Positions 22,056 through 34,880 of a stretch of 64,000 bases of DNA are shown one piece after another; the stretch's first letter is position 1, and each line of letters opens with the position of its first letter. Origin of the DNA: Diospyros lotus (lineage: Eukaryota; Streptophyta; Magnoliopsida; Ericales; Ebenaceae). The stretch lies in contig NC_068352.1 of the NCBI RefSeq assembly GCF_014633365.1, positions 18,261,310-18,325,309 of the forward strand, written 5' to 3'. Made by a program: the position numbers and the translations under genes. A model generated the notes under the pieces. That model was not told the origin of the DNA, ran no database searches, and saw only the letters and a program-made list of their open reading frames with translations.

Positions 22056-23577
22056 TTTTTTTAATCTTTGTGCTTTTTCTTTTTCTTAGGGCATCTAAGA
22101 AATGGTTACCAGTAATGCCTGGAGTTGGTTTCTACCAACACACAAGAGGAAAATGAGTGATAGCAAAGGGACAAAGAGAGGTGCGACAAAGATACCCAAT
22201 GACACCAAGCTAATAGCTTGAGAAGGATAACGAAGATTCGCTAGCTCATCTCTTTGACATTATCTCTAGCTTCTTCGTATGAATACAAGCTTTGAAGAAG
22301 GAGATTTAGAGTTTGAGGAAGGAGAATAAAAAGTTTAAGAAGGAGCTAAAAAAAGCAAGAAAGTCCAATTTGGTTGTCTTTCAAGATCGATCCTAGTTAG
22401 CCAAATAGTTAGCTTCTAGTCACACCTGGGAACTTTCCCTTAAAGAATAACTAAGAGCTACCAAGATTATGTAGCTATTCGGCTTAAAGTAGTTCATGAG
22501 TATTGGTTGTCCCAAGACTGCTATGATATAAAGGAGCGATATCCCTATTGTTTCACCAAATATGGCTTTTATCTAGCACACTCTTTTCTAGAGTCCAAAC
22601 TTCTAGGACAATCCTTCTACGAGCTGGTATTCTCCTCGAAAGTTAAAGAGTTCAAAGCTTGATATTGGCATTGTTAGGTATGGAATCCTAGAAGCCCCAA
22701 GGCTTTTCTAGATTCTTGTTTACATGGTGATCTAGAAATCCTTTGGGGCCCTTGGTAGCCATGTTTCTCAAAAACCTAAAGGTATTGAGATGATTGATGC
22801 TCTTAGGAACTTAAATATGACTAACTTCTAGGGACATGCTTTCACCTCTCTAGGTGACAGAGCTGCTCGTTGATGCTAAAGATCTCAATGCAACCCTAGT
22901 TCCTTTTGGTTGTCCTATCGCCTCTTGGACCTTGAGTGGAGTATTTTTCAAGCCCTAATGCGTCGTCAAGCTTTCATTTATTTTTTTGTTATACTTTTCC
23001 TTTTTTTATTTCAATATGTCTTGTAGTTTTGTGTTATTAATGATTATTGTTGCTCTTCAACATCTTCATATTTATTTTTTTATGCTCTTACTTGTTTGCT
23101 ACACAAAATGTTAGTATTTTGCAAGATAACACAAGTAATGACAATTTAAAGTAATGACATTTTTTATGTAAGTAAAATAAAGACACATTCACTAACAACA
23201 AATTATAGATTGTTTTACTTGTAAATGCTTGCATTCTTGGATTTTATTGTGTTTGGGATTGCTCCTCAATCCTTTGTGAGCCTGCGTGCCATTAACAGAT
23301 TTCCCACTTGCTTCCTTGATTGAGGCCCTTAAGCTAAAACCTAGCCGATCCTTTTGTTATGGGTCCCTATTCAAGGCTTAACCAAACTTTAAGATTTTTC
23401 ACGCTTGATCTCAAGGTTTGTCATATTGCATGTGCCACAACAAATCTTTTTTGTCCATTACCAGTCTGAGAAGTTTGCACTATGTACAAAATGATGAATC
23501 TTTTAAACTTGTTGCATGTCTTAATGGCCTTTTGTTTTGTATTGCAAAACGGATCATGGGTTGTTATTGTAACGACC
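22056..23577. other. Unassigned degenerate sequence
   Basis: Fragments read like broken coding DNA (a Lys/Glu-rich coiled-coil-like stretch near 22280-22370) but have stops in all frames. An older retroelement interrupted by the long-TIR element is likely. No domain was recognised. Confidence 0.3.
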
Positions 23578-23775
23578 ACAAAATGGGTCTAGGTGTTTTA
23601 TTACTTAATGTTAATTTAATGGCATTTAAATGTGGATCTAAGTACTTTAATATTTAATGATAAACTGCTTTGGTAGCATAGACATAATTCTTGGGTTGTA
23701 TAATTTCATTTTATGGTTCATGTGATTGTGAAAATAATTGTATGGGTCAAATTTTAAGAAATTGGACATGATGTA

Positions 23776-23945
23776 ATGAGCCGCAATTAGTTAGTTAACG
23801 AGGTCACGGGTTTGACCCAGGTGAAAAATTAAGCCTAGTGGGCTTGATATATATGTAGGGTATATGTGGCTGGGGCTTACGCCCATGGTGATAAATAATT
23901 TGAAAATAATGAAATTGGTGGTGTAATAAAAAAAAAAAGAAGAAG
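23776..23945 (+). mobile_element. SINE-like insertion with A-rich tail
   Basis: A tRNA-like promoter is suggested by TTAGTTAACGAGG followed by ACGGGTTTGACCC, close to the B-box GGTTCGANNCC. The segment ends in an A-rich tail (about 23928-23950). It lies inside the large LTR. No clear target duplication was seen. Confidence 0.5.
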
Positions 23946-24499
23946 AAAATAAATTAAGTTAACATTTGTTAATAAAGCCCTTAGAAATTTTTGTCTATAA
24001 TATGAGAAGAATGACATTTTGGTAATTTTTTTGGAGTTAGCAACTTGTACGCGCTCCTTTTTCTGTGTGCAAATCTCCTAATTCTAGTGTGTCTCTTTTT
24101 TTTTCCTACTATTCCATTGCTTTCCCTCATCTCCTCAGCGTTCTTCTTATACTTCACCTTCTCCTTTTATTTTTATTCAACTCATTGTTACATTGCATTT
24201 CATTTGCATTGGTGGAACTTCTCTTGCTTGCATCTTCATCAGGTAAGTTTCTTTATTCATAATAGTACTATTTATGTTATTGATGTCTCTACTAATAATG
24301 CTGTTGCTGCAAGTTTCTTACGCACCCTCTTTAACATTCTATAAGTTTTTTGCTATTAATTACATATACACACAATTTGATTGAGTTTGTAATGGGGACG
24401 CGCATCGCCCCTATTTCTTTCTAGTGAATAGCACCTTGGTAGGTAAGGATGCAAATCTTCGTTCATTTGTATGCATAGCACCTAAGTTATATAGAGATC

Positions 24500-24720
24500 T
24501 ATATATATATATTTATATGCACAACCCTTGTCAAATGCGTTAACCAGAAGAACAAACCCACTTATATATATATATTTAGTTGTATCCGTAACAGCCATTT
24601 GGATGCCCTGTTTCAGTTGAGAACTCATTTATATATATATATATATATATATACACTTTTAGCTTCATTTGGATCTCCTGTTCCAGCCGAGCAACCTACT
24701 TATATATACATAAATATGCG
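24500..24720. repeat. Degenerate minisatellite with TA tracts
   Basis: About three units of 60-70 bp share CATTTGGATGCCCTGTTTCA, then GAGCAAMCYACTTATATATA. TA runs expand between units. Confidence 0.6.
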
Positions 24721-25283
24721 CTCAAGTTGGCTGCCCTTGTTTCATTGAGCAAACCCACCCCTTTCCTAGATTCGGACCACGTATGCATATGTATATAGCT
24801 TACTTGCATCACCATATATATATATATATATATATATAAATGTAAGCACTGCAATAATATAAATAGGCATACGTATATATATATATATGTATACATGTGT
24901 TTAGCACCCACGCACCCACTGTAAATTGAAGGGACCAAAATAATATATATATATATATGTATACATATGTTTAGCACCCACACACCCCTTGTATATTGCC
25001 ACAGGCATAATTTATTTATTTAAATGATTTTCAAATATATCCGAATTTATGAGAATCCATATCAAAATTTTCCCTACATTTTCTTCTAAATAGTCATTAG
25101 AATATAACCAGTAAATTAAATGCCACTGTGTGTAAAGATCAATAGAGCTAATGTGCTTGATGTAGTCATTTTAGTTGCATGGGAACTCTAATCATAAATT
25201 TGAGACTTTTTGTGGAGATGTACTTGCCATTAATACGTGGTATTAAATCATGTGGATACTTATTTATGCATTTAAGAGCATGG
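24721..25283 (+). repeat. Direct tandem duplication, copy 1
   Basis: It starts CTCAAGTTGGCTGCC and ends GCATTTAAGAGCATGG. It is collinear with the following copy except for different TA-tract lengths. It contains two copies of TGTTTAGCACCCACRCACCC. Confidence 0.85.
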
Positions 25284-25921
25284 CTCAAGTTGGCTGCCTT
25301 TGTTTCGTCGAGCAAACCCACCCCTCTCCCAGATTCGGACCATTTATGCATATGTATATAGCTTACTTGCATCACCATATACATTTGTATATGCATGCCT
25401 ATTTATATTATTGCAGTGTTTACATATATATATATATTCAAGCTTTTCTTTTTAAGCACCCCCTGCCTTACTCGAATACTCGTCATCCTTATCCAAATAA
25501 TACATACATATATATGTATATATGTATACATGTGTTTAGCACCCATGCACCCACTGTAAATTGAAGGCACCCAAATAATATATATATATATATATGTATA
25601 CATATGTTTAGCACCCACACACTCATTTTATATTGCCACGGGCATAATTTATCTATTTAAATAATTTTTGAATATGTCCGAATTTATGAGAATTCATATC
25701 AAAATTTTCCCTGCATTTTCTTCTAAATAGTCATTAGAATATGACCAGTAAATTAAATACCACTGTGTGTAAAGATCAATAGAGCTAATGTGCTTGATAT
25801 GGTTCTTTTAGTTGCATGGGAAGTCTAATCATAAATTTGAGACTTTTTGTGGAGATGTACTTGCCATCAATACATGGTATTAAATCATGTGGATACTTAT
25901 TTATACATTTGAGAGCATGGC
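25284..25921 (+). repeat. Direct tandem duplication, copy 2
   Basis: It is directly adjacent to copy 1 and about 90% similar by eye, with an extra stretch near 25410-25510. It ends CATTTGAGAGCATGGC. Confidence 0.85.
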
Positions 25922-26835
25922 ATCAAGGTTGGTAACCTTGCGTGATTTCATAAATGGCATGTCAAAATATGATATATACTATTATTATTAAATTTTGCAC
26001 ACCTATTATTTTGCACAAAGGGAAAGGGTACCCTAGAGCATTTGGCGCGGGACGAGGTGGCCATAGCCCGACAAATTAATTCCATATTTATTTGTGAGTT
26101 TTTCTTTACATGATGCACTTTGGCATGTGTTGATTGGTGGCTTGCGAGCCTACAAGATTTGATACTGACATTAATTTATATGCACAATTGCATGGTGATA
26201 TATGGTGGCATGATGCATTTAACTTGGAGTTGATCAAGTCATAAGTTACGAATCTTGTATATAACTGTTGAGTCCTTGATTACTTTTTTTGGTGTCACTA
26301 TGTTTCTTGGATCCTGTGCATTGTTTTTTGTTTCTCGAAATTGCTGAGCCTTGTGGCTCACTTGATTTTCTTTGTCATTCCAGGTAAAGGGAATGCCGTT
26401 ATTGAGGGCGAGTCCAGTGGGATTAAGGCCCAGGGATAGTGGTGTACGGAGACATGTCCTAATTTGAAGATCCTGATTTGTATTTTGGTGAGGCTTAAGA
26501 TGAATTAATTTTTATTTTGTTAGTTAACATTAGAGTCTCTTATCTATTGTGTATGGCCGTCGAACCCGAACTCATGAGATATTAGAAGTGTAACTGAATC
26601 CAAACTCATGAGATATTGGAAGTGTAACTGAATTTTAATTTTGTTTCCGCTGGTAGTAATGAAATGCGTTGCCTGTTTATTTATGATTTGTTCTATATCA
26701 TTTTTATGATGATCTCTTTTCGGATATCCCGTGCTAACGAAAATATTCGAGAGTGAACCCTTACAAATATTGCCTATCTTAAAAGTTATCCGCATGCAAG
26801 ACAACGAATTTTTAAGCCCATGGTGGGTCCTAACA

Positions 26836-29800
26836 ATTTTTTGGGTTTTTATATTGCATGTCTCACATTGAGTTTTTCTTTGTTGTTGAGCTTAACAAGA
26901 TAGGTTGTACGTAAAAGAAGAGTTTTTTTTTAACTCATTGGTGGTCTTAACAGTTTTAGCAAGAGACGATGGTCCTAGATCTTTATTACATGTTCTGCGT
27001 ACTAAGTTTGTATATCTATCGCTCTTGACATCTCTTCTCGTGCATTTAGTGTCCTGAAAAATAAATTACACAAAAAAAAAAATTATGTGACATAAGAAAG
27101 TGTTAGAAATATAATAACATGCAAAACACAAGAATTTATGTGATTTGGCAAAAAAATACTTAGGTCCACGTCCCACCCATGGGTTCTTTTTATTATTTGC
27201 AAGGTACGTATTATAATTACAACTAAGGTTGATATGATATATGGGCGGAGAAATATAGCTTCAGGTGGTTGGTTTTCCAAGTTTTGCTAGTGTCATTCCC
27301 ATGAAATTGGGGATGAGTTTTGAGCGGATGGGAGATGATGATAACTTAGAGAAAGGTGATCTAAAAACAACGACCACGTTACGAAGAAAAAGTAATTGTG
27401 CATGGAGAGTGCCAACAAAACTCATGGGATAAATGGATTAACTCAAAAATCACCTATCATTTGTGAGGTAGTTTGCTATACGTGGGGCCCATTTTTTTTT
27501 TTTTTATTGCATTTCTTATGAATATATGTAATTAAAAGACAATGAAAAGGAATAATGAATCATTTCAACAAAATTCTCCTCTTTCTTATGAATTCTCTCC
27601 TTAAGTAAATTATCAAAAGAATATTGACTTTTTATTTTGTTGTAATTTTAAAATAAATTTTTAATTTTTTTCAATTTTATACCAAACTTTGTGTTTAATT
27701 TCAATTTTGTAAGGAACTTTAAATTTTTAATAATCAAATTTTATGTTTTATTTCTATTTTATAATAAGTAAATTAAACCAAGTCCCTTATAATTTTTTTT
27801 TTTTTAACATGGAAATTGAGAAATCCCACCACACAGTCTTTAGTCAGAATGTCTTTTTTCTATAAATTAAGAACCTAGTCGTAATAATTTTCACATCATA
27901 GTCTAAGTAAATTGCCACCCCACAAGGCGAGGGTCGTGGCCCAACGCACAACTCCAACATAGCAAAGCACAAGTCTTCAGGTCTTGAACCCGAGACCCCA
28001 ATGTCACACTAACAACTTCATTGTTACTTAGATTACGAGTTATGTTAGTTCTTTATAATTTGGACTATTTATATGAAGATGACCCTTTATGATTTAGATA
28101 TGTTTATGAATTTTTTTATAATTGATTCTTTTTGTTGGGACACCTTTTCATTTACTAATTAAACTTCAATTAGATTAATATTTTATTTAAAAATATAACT
28201 ATAAACTAAAATATATATTTATGTATATATGGATCTATATATGCATATAAATATATATTTATAAATTAAAAAAATAGGGAAATGATTGGAAAATGCATGT
28301 AGGTATTTCTATTTTTGTTTATAGTTATATTTTCAACTAAAATACATTTTTTATTTAAAAATATAATAAATAGTTAAAATATTAATTAATTAACTAGAGT
28401 ATGGTTGATCCCTTTACTAATATAGGTATACTCGATCAAAAAGAATAAAATACAAAAACTTTTTAAAACCTTTTTAAATTACAAAGAGTCTATAGAAAAT
28501 TTTGGACAATTTTCCTATTTTAATAATGAAACAAAACACAAAGTTGGGTAAATTCTTGAAATTGAAACATTAAAAATTAGTTATAAAATTGAAACTAATT
28601 CAAATTAGGTATATTATTGAAAAATAGAAAACCCATTACAAAATTAAAATAAAGCCAAAAGATATTATACAGTTCATTTTGATTTAGTATGTTTTTGAAA
28701 GCTTTTTTTTTTCCCATAAGCCTGACCACTAGATTTTTAAATATATGATTGTTGATATAATAATGTCACTTTCCTTCTAAAATTATTATTAACAAGTATA
28801 ACCTATCAAAAGTTATTTTCTATTATTTTCTCAGAAAAAATAGTTATTTTTTAAATTTAAATTAAACGCAATTGAGAAACTATTAATTAAGTAATAATAT
28901 AATATATGTAGTTAGAAATAAATTACAGTTTTTTAAAAAAAATTTATCCTAATAATTAAGATTGAGTATATCTATATAAAAAAAAATAAAATGGTCACAA
29001 TCACGAACAAGATAAGATAAGAGGGTTCATCAAATCAAACTAATTATATTTTTGGTCAGAAGGTTGAAGAAGACTATTGGCAAATCATTAATCTAGTTGA
29101 AGAGTATAAAGAAAATGTGGCTAGTACGTATGTCTATTTTATCTCTTTCTCAATCTTCAAAGAACTTAGAAATTGAATGCGACATGGTTCATTCAAACCC
29201 AGAACTCATCAAACATTTATCTAGAAATCTGGGTTAGGGTTGTCTAGATTCAATAATTCAAACCCGTTAGTTGTTTCTTTTTTTATTATTTTTTTGTAAA
29301 TTAGAGGAGAGAAAAAGAATGTAGGGTAAAATAGTTATTTAACCATTTTATTTAACAATAAGGGAGGTTATTATATTTTTTAAATGTCAAAAGTGTTCTT
29401 TACAATTTATCCATTATATTTCAATATTTTCCAAAAATGACGATAAACTTTGGAGTTTTAAAAATATATAATTTTTTACCACAAAATATATAGACTTAGG
29501 AGAACCCCAATATTTCATTCTAATTAGTTTGTGTCTAAGTATTAACTTATATAAGATTCTGGTAGAGGTAAAAGAACAAATTTACAAGGTATATAGTTAT
29601 AAGATGAAGTTTGTTATATGACATAAAAATATCGTGGTAACTTTGTTATTAAGTTACATTCTAACCTATCTCACTCAGAAAAAATACATATTAAACTTGT
29701 TTTAAATTCTATCTCTTTCTTTCTTCTATTGAGATAAATATATTTAATATGTAACTCATTAAACATGCAAGATTAATCACGAGCTTACATTTTTTGTTTC

Positions 29801-29900
29801 AATCCAGTTCTATATTACATTATATACCTTTTCAATTCTTAAAGGAGAAAGAAATTCACTTTGAATTTTTATAAATATATTATGGAGCTTGAAAGGAAAC
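26836..29900. other. AT-rich spacer, no gene
   Basis: No coding region was found. 26836-27060 contains a second, diverged copy of the sequence around the LTR end (TTGGTGGTCTTAACAGTTTT). A possible SINE lies at 27895-28040; the rest is AT-rich. Confidence 0.5.
27895..28040 (-). mobile_element. Possible SINE, minus orientation
   Basis: The minus strand carries GGTTCAAGACC, a good RNA polymerase III B-box, in a 140-bp GC-richer island. The island is flanked by a 9-bp inverted pair TCTAAGTAA / TTACTTAGA. The A-box is weak and no tail is evident. Confidence 0.35.
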
Positions 29901-29902
29901 AT

Positions 29903-30272
29903 GAAAATTCAATTTCACTTGATATGCAGCCATTTATATATATTTAACCAAGGAAATCTTCACAAGCTTCCTTTCTTCCAAAACCAATTTAAAAATATGG
30001 CCGTTATCACCTTCCAAACTTAGAACACTCCACAATTTGAAAGGATATATGAAAATTCAATTTCACTTGATATGCAGGATGCAGCCATTTGTATATATTT
30101 AACTAAGGAAATCTTCACAAACTTTCTTTCTTCCAAAACCAATTTAAAAATATAGCCGTTATCCCTTTCCAAACTTAGAACACTCAAATCTATTAATCCA
30201 AAACCCATATAAGATCCACACTTTGATTCCTCAAAACTCCACCAAAATCTTTCATAGATTTCTGCAAATCTG
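29903..30272 (+). promoter_or_regulatory. LBD gene 1 promoter with 148-bp tandem duplication
   Basis: Two direct copies begin GAAAATTCAATTTCACTTGA at 29903 and 30051. Each contains TTTGTATATATTTAAC-like and CCGTTATCMCYTTCCAAACT blocks. A TATA-like CATATAAGATCC lies about 65 bp before the ATG. Confidence 0.65.
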
Positions 30273-30443
30273 ATGGATCAATCGAGGATGTCAAATTCCA
30301 CAAGGTGTGCAGCTTGTAGATCTCTCCGAAGAAGGTGCTCTCAAGAATGTGTCTTGGCTCCATATTTTCCTGCAAATAACCCACAAAGATTTGCTTCTGT
30401 CCACAAAATCTTTGGGGCTAGCAATGTCACCAAGATTTTAGAG
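30273..30443 (+). CDS. LBD gene 1 exon 1
   Basis: The exon has 57 codons and ends GAG|GTAAGC in phase 0. The open frame past 30443 is intron. Confidence 0.9.
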
Positions 30444-31400
30444 GTAAGCTATCTCTCTTCATTCTCACAATGTTTCTGTATCCATCTCTAATCTCTTTTT
30501 GTTTTTCCTTCATTATTAATTAAGCATGTTTTCCTCTATACACACACATGTTCTCTTGTTTTTATCTACGATCGATGTAAGATTATGTATTTTGTTGAAT
30601 CCAATTGTCTTGGGCCTTTTGTGTTTGGTAGATTGATCCTATCCATGTGCTCTTTTGTGGAGTTTTTAGTTTGACTATCATATTCGGTACATACCCTTTG
30701 ATGGTCTAATCTCTTTTTGTACTACCAATTTTTTATTTATCCAATAAAAAAAAATAATAGTATCCTAGTGAGAAAGGCTTAAAAGGAAATTACATCTTAT
30801 ATTTTGGAACATTATACTCAATATGAGACTTGGATGGCTATCTATCATGTATAAATAGAGTTTAAGGATGGAAGAATTAACGACGATATTCCTAATAGCT
30901 TATCTTGAGAATTATATACTTAAAATTCAAATAATTATTATGTGTAGCGTGAGTAATGAGTTATTTTCGTAAAATAGTAACATGATATTCTAATTTTAAG
31001 GGTAAAACAAGAATTAGGGGAGACTCATTCTGAACACAAGACTCTCCAACAATGCTTATTCTTTTCACTCGTTGAGAAAATATTAACTTCAAATTTTTTT
31101 GCACAGAGAGTTCCCATTGACCTGCGAGCTGATGCCGCGAACTGCATGAGCTTTGAAGCAAGTTCCCGGATCCGGGACCCAATTTACGGCTGCTCTCAGA
31201 TGATCTCACAACTGCAGCAACAAATAAGTGAGACCCGGCTAGAAATAGCAAAAATCCGAGGTCAGATTGCCTTTTACGATGCACAACAACAACAGCTGTT
31301 GCATTTTGACTGGCAGAATCAATTGAACAGTGTTCCAACTCCAAGTGAACAGCATGGGTTTTGTTTGGCTGAGGAAAACTCTTACCCCAATCCCAATTAA
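30273..31400 (+). CDS. LOB-domain (LBD/ASL) transcription factor, tandem copy 1
   Basis: Plant LBD proteins are nuclear regulators that bind DNA through the LOB domain. Exon 1 (30273-30443, 57 codons) holds the zinc-finger-like CX2CX6CX3C (C12, C15, C22, C26) and the start of the GAS block (FASVHKIFGASNVTKIL). The intron is 663 bp (GTAAGC...GCACAG). Exon 2 (31107-31400) encodes RVPIDLRADAANCMSFEASS, RDPIYGC and a helix (ISQLQQQISETRLEIAKIRG) replacing the leucine-zipper-like coil. The protein is 154 residues. Its short length and style resemble the LBD23/LBD24 group, but the subgroup call is from memory. It has no stops, and splice sites are identical in all three copies, so it is probably functional. 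Confidence 0.9.
31107..31400 (+). CDS. LBD gene 1 exon 2
   Basis: The exon has 97 codons and a TAA stop. The acceptor is GCACAG|AGAGTTCCC; this choice keeps the VP-LRADA block of the family in frame. Confidence 0.9.
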   Translation, partial: RVPIDLRADAANCMSFEASSRIRDPIYGCSQMISQLQQQISETRLEIAKIRGQIAFYDAQQQQLLHFDWQNQLNSVPTPSEQHGFCLAEENSYPNPN

Positions 31401-32149
31401 GTTCTGATTTTTGAAGAGCTTTGAGCTTTGTCTTATCTTGTCTTGGAATGGATTTTGAGGCTTTACATTTTCAATTTTAGGATGGTGTTTTATTTTTAGA
31501 TGTTTATTTATGGATAAAAGGTTTATTTATGGATTAATTTCAAAGAGTATTGTGTTTTTACTTTTTTAAGAAAATGTTTTTACAATTTAAAATTGTGATT
31601 TTTTAATTATAAAAATAATTTTATGTTGTTATTTGAGACTCACCTATGTGTGTATGTAGAATCGTGTAACTCTTTTATATTAAAGTATTGTAGAGAAAAT
31701 GCCTGCTAAAATTTATTTTAATTATAATTATTATTTTATATATATCCAATCGAACATCTATTTATTTATTTATTTTTAAATAAACACAAAAAATGAGTAT
31801 TTTGCTTCAAAAACTCATAAAGCATAAATAATCTCCCTGATAATATATATATGTGTGTATATATATATATATCAGAATTTAATTTTATTAGGTGAGATCA
31901 ACCATATAGAGTGAATATATCTTAATTTCTAGCTTCTCAATTATCTACGTGTATTGTTGTATCTTTTATAAAATTATTAGTGTAAACTAATATTTCAATT
32001 TTACACTTTATAATGAATAAGTCATTATACTTTTATTTTTGCTATTATATATGGGCAATAAATTTTAATTTTTGTTATAAGTCAATCTTTCTTTTGATTT
32101 TTTTACAAATTTGGCTAACAAAAACAAACTTCATATGTATTACTATAAA

Positions 32150-32870
32150 CTCAAAATTCACTTAATATTAAAATTAATATAAACCCCCCAATCAATTGAT
32201 TTTAAAATCTATATCAATATATATTATGTTAGTTTTTGTTATAGGAGAATCAAAGTCAAATTTTGTTATTTTTTGTGTTATTTTATTTTTAATTTCTCTG
32301 CATGAGTAGTGTGAGTAATTCAATCCTAACAAGTGTTACTAAAGTCATTTTAATATATTTAATTACCATCTTTGAGATTGCACAAAAACGAAAATAAGAA
32401 ATTGATACGATATGAAACAAAAATAGGGAAATGGTATTTTTTAAAAAAGAAAAAGAAATAAATCATGGGATAAATGTGTAAATAAAAAAATATAGGGTCT
32501 TTTTTATAAATATAATTTTTTAATATAAAAATTATAAAAATAATTATTTAATAAATTATCAATATAAATTCTATTATCTATTCAAAAAAACTTAAACACA
32601 AGGTGTTTTTATCTTTATTGTGATTGTCAAGACAATAAAGATAGAATAACTTTCGTTTTTAACGTGGTTGCAAAACAAAAACGCATTTTCAATTTACAAA
32701 TGCATTTATAATATTTTTCAATATTGTAAAATGACCTAAAAATATTTTTAAAATTATGAAAAAGACCCAAAAATGTTATTATGGTGTTTTGAGATGAGAA
32801 ATATTTCAAAAATACTAAAACAACACCATTTCAATATTTTCGTTGCATTAGATTCCAACTCTCTCCAAAA
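32150..32870. repeat. Dispersed AT-rich repeat, copy in unit 1
   Basis: Landmarks are AAACCCCCCAATCAATTGAT, AAAATATAGGGTC and GACCCAAAAATGTTATTATG. Related copies lie at about 36750-37400, 44130-44830 and, outside the LBD array, 47390-48370. Confidence 0.6.
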
Positions 32871-32959
32871 CAAAGCTTTCCTAATGCCATCTAGGTAACC
32901 TTTGAGATGAAAAGCATAAGTCATTCAAAAAAAATTATTGTTACTAATAATAATAATAA

Positions 32960-33133
32960 TGTTATGATTTTAATGTAATTATTATTTTTTTGCTAATTAA
33001 TTGATACAATCTATTATTTCAAGATATAATTGTATTAGTAATATAAATATATTAGTAGGAATTAATAATGATATTATTTTAAAATTAATTTTTTATTACA
33101 ATAATATATTATTATATATGATGTTATAAAATA
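32960..33133 (+). repeat. AT-rich segment, orientation 1, between trinucleotide repeats
   Basis: It is flanked left by (TAA)n and right by (ATT)n (33139-33176). Its reverse complement is found at the same position of unit 2. Confidence 0.8.
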
Positions 33134-33178
<45 letters not shown>

Positions 33179-33790
33179 TTGGAAACCAAAACCACAAAAC
33201 AAGATGAGACAAAAATACAGCAGCAGCGGCGGCAAGACCATCCCGGGAGGGAGACGACCCCCAATGGCCAACAAACAAACATCCCATAATCCCATCCAAT
33301 CATTCATTGCCTCCCAATCCCAATTCCCAACTGTTTGCATGGAAAACAATTGAAATAAAGTCCATCTGCCAATACTAAATGGGCTAGCTTAGCTTTATAT
33401 TATATATAATTTCATAAAATTATATCTTTATTGGACCTTAATTTGATCTTAATCCAACTGAACCGGTGACTTTTTCTCTCCACTTTAGTACCCAAATTCA
33501 ATTTTGGTGCTTACCCCAAAAGAAAAGAATTCCGAGCATTGGTTAATCTACTTTCTTTTATTCAAATTATAAGGAAGAGATATATAATGAAAATGAAATT
33601 AATCGCCCCAAGTCCTTCATCCAGCCAGCCAGCCAGCCAACTGTATATATAAAATGATTTTTATGCAGATGCCCATATACTTGTTTTTTTTTTTTTTTTT
33701 TTTCATTTTCCTAACTCAAATAAACAAAGAAATAGTTTTTTTATTTTCTCCTCCCCCATTCCCTCTCTCAACTGAAATCCAAGATCAAGC

Positions 33791-33793
<3 letters not shown>

Positions 33794-33821
<28 letters not shown>

Positions 33822-33839
33822 ATCTCCCCCCCCCCCCCC
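33794..33839. repeat. Poly-C runs (28 and 14)
   Basis: C28, ATCT, C14. Unit 2 has only CCCCCC at the same place. Open frames here encode poly-Pro and are artefacts. Confidence 0.9.
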
Positions 33840-34343
33840 TCCCTTATGTGTGAACATCTTAATTTCATATCACCTTCAGCTCCAAATCTGGGAAAAGACA
33901 AGACAGCTAGTAACATACAAAAATTGTATATGAATTCCCAATCCAAACATATTCCAACAGCCACTCTACATCCAAACCAATCCAGGTAAACATTAAAGTG
34001 TGGGAAAGAGAGGAAAGTGAAGACAGAAGTTGCTATGATAAGGGCAAAAGAAAAGGGCACTATAGATTTGTATTTTTCCTAATTCAAATAAACTTGTGCA
34101 ATACAGGAGAGAAGGGAGGCTGAAACAAGCAACCATTGATTGGGCATGCAAAATGGAATTAAGAGATAGGCCTTGTAGAGAAATAGTATGGTGTTTCTAT
34201 GATGCAGCATATCAGTCAATGCAGCAAAATTAGAGGGTTTCTCTGTGGCAATTGTAGCAATGGAACAACATGGCCCACATATGAAACCACCTAGTTATCA
34301 TGTGCTAAAAGTTTCAATATGTTGCAACGAGAAATAGTTATCA

Positions 34344-34709
34344 TGAAAATTCAATTTCACCTGATATGCAGCCATTTATATATATTTAACCAAGGAAATC
34401 TTTACAAGTTTCCTTTCTTCCAAAACCAACTTAAAAATATGGCCGTTATCACCTTCCAAACTTAGAACACTCCACAGTTTGAAATGATATATGAAAATTC
34501 AGTTTCAGTTGATATGCAGCCATTTGTATATATTTAACTATGGAAATCTTCACAAGCTTCCTTTCTTCCAAAACCAATTTAAAAATATATAGCCGTTATC
34601 ACCTTCCAAACTTAGAACACTCAAATCTGTTAATCCAAAACCCATATAAGATCCACACTTTGATTCCTCAAAACTCCACCAAAATCTTTCATAGATTCCT
34701 GCAAATCTG
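34344..34709 (+). promoter_or_regulatory. LBD gene 2 promoter with 149-bp tandem duplication
   Basis: The same two-copy arrangement as gene 1 is present, with copies starting at 34344 and 34493 and the same CATATAAGATCC. Confidence 0.65.
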
Positions 34710-34880
34710 ATGGATCAATCGAGGATGTCAAATTCCACAAGGTGTGCAGCTTGTAGATCTCTCCGAAGAAGGTGCTCTCAAGATTGTGTCTTGGCTCCAT
34801 ATTTTCCTGCAAATAACCCACAAAGATTTGCTTCTGTCCACAAAATCTTTGGGGCTAGCAATGTCACCAAGATTTTAGAG
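34710..34880 (+). CDS. LBD gene 2 exon 1
   Basis: The exon has 57 codons and donor GAG|GTAAGC. Confidence 0.9.

Larger units (their letters stand above)
23578..26835 (+). mobile_element. Large LTR (Ty3/gypsy-like), plus orientation, about 3.26 kb
   Basis: It is bounded by TGTAACGACC and GGTCCTAACA, which also form a short inverted pair. It is homologous in reverse to the 52395-61037 LTR: both share GATGATCTCTTTTCG near the end and a hairpin plus CATTCCAGGTAAAG. There are no open frames and no second LTR, so it is probably solo. Flanks GTTAT and ATTTT do not match, so the duplication has decayed or the boundaries are slightly off. The gypsy assignment is inference. Confidence 0.5.

Noticed and set aside
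33654..34060. Open frames with poly-Pro and poly-Gly
   Set aside because: They are produced by the C28/C14 homopolymers and are absent in the paralogous unit.
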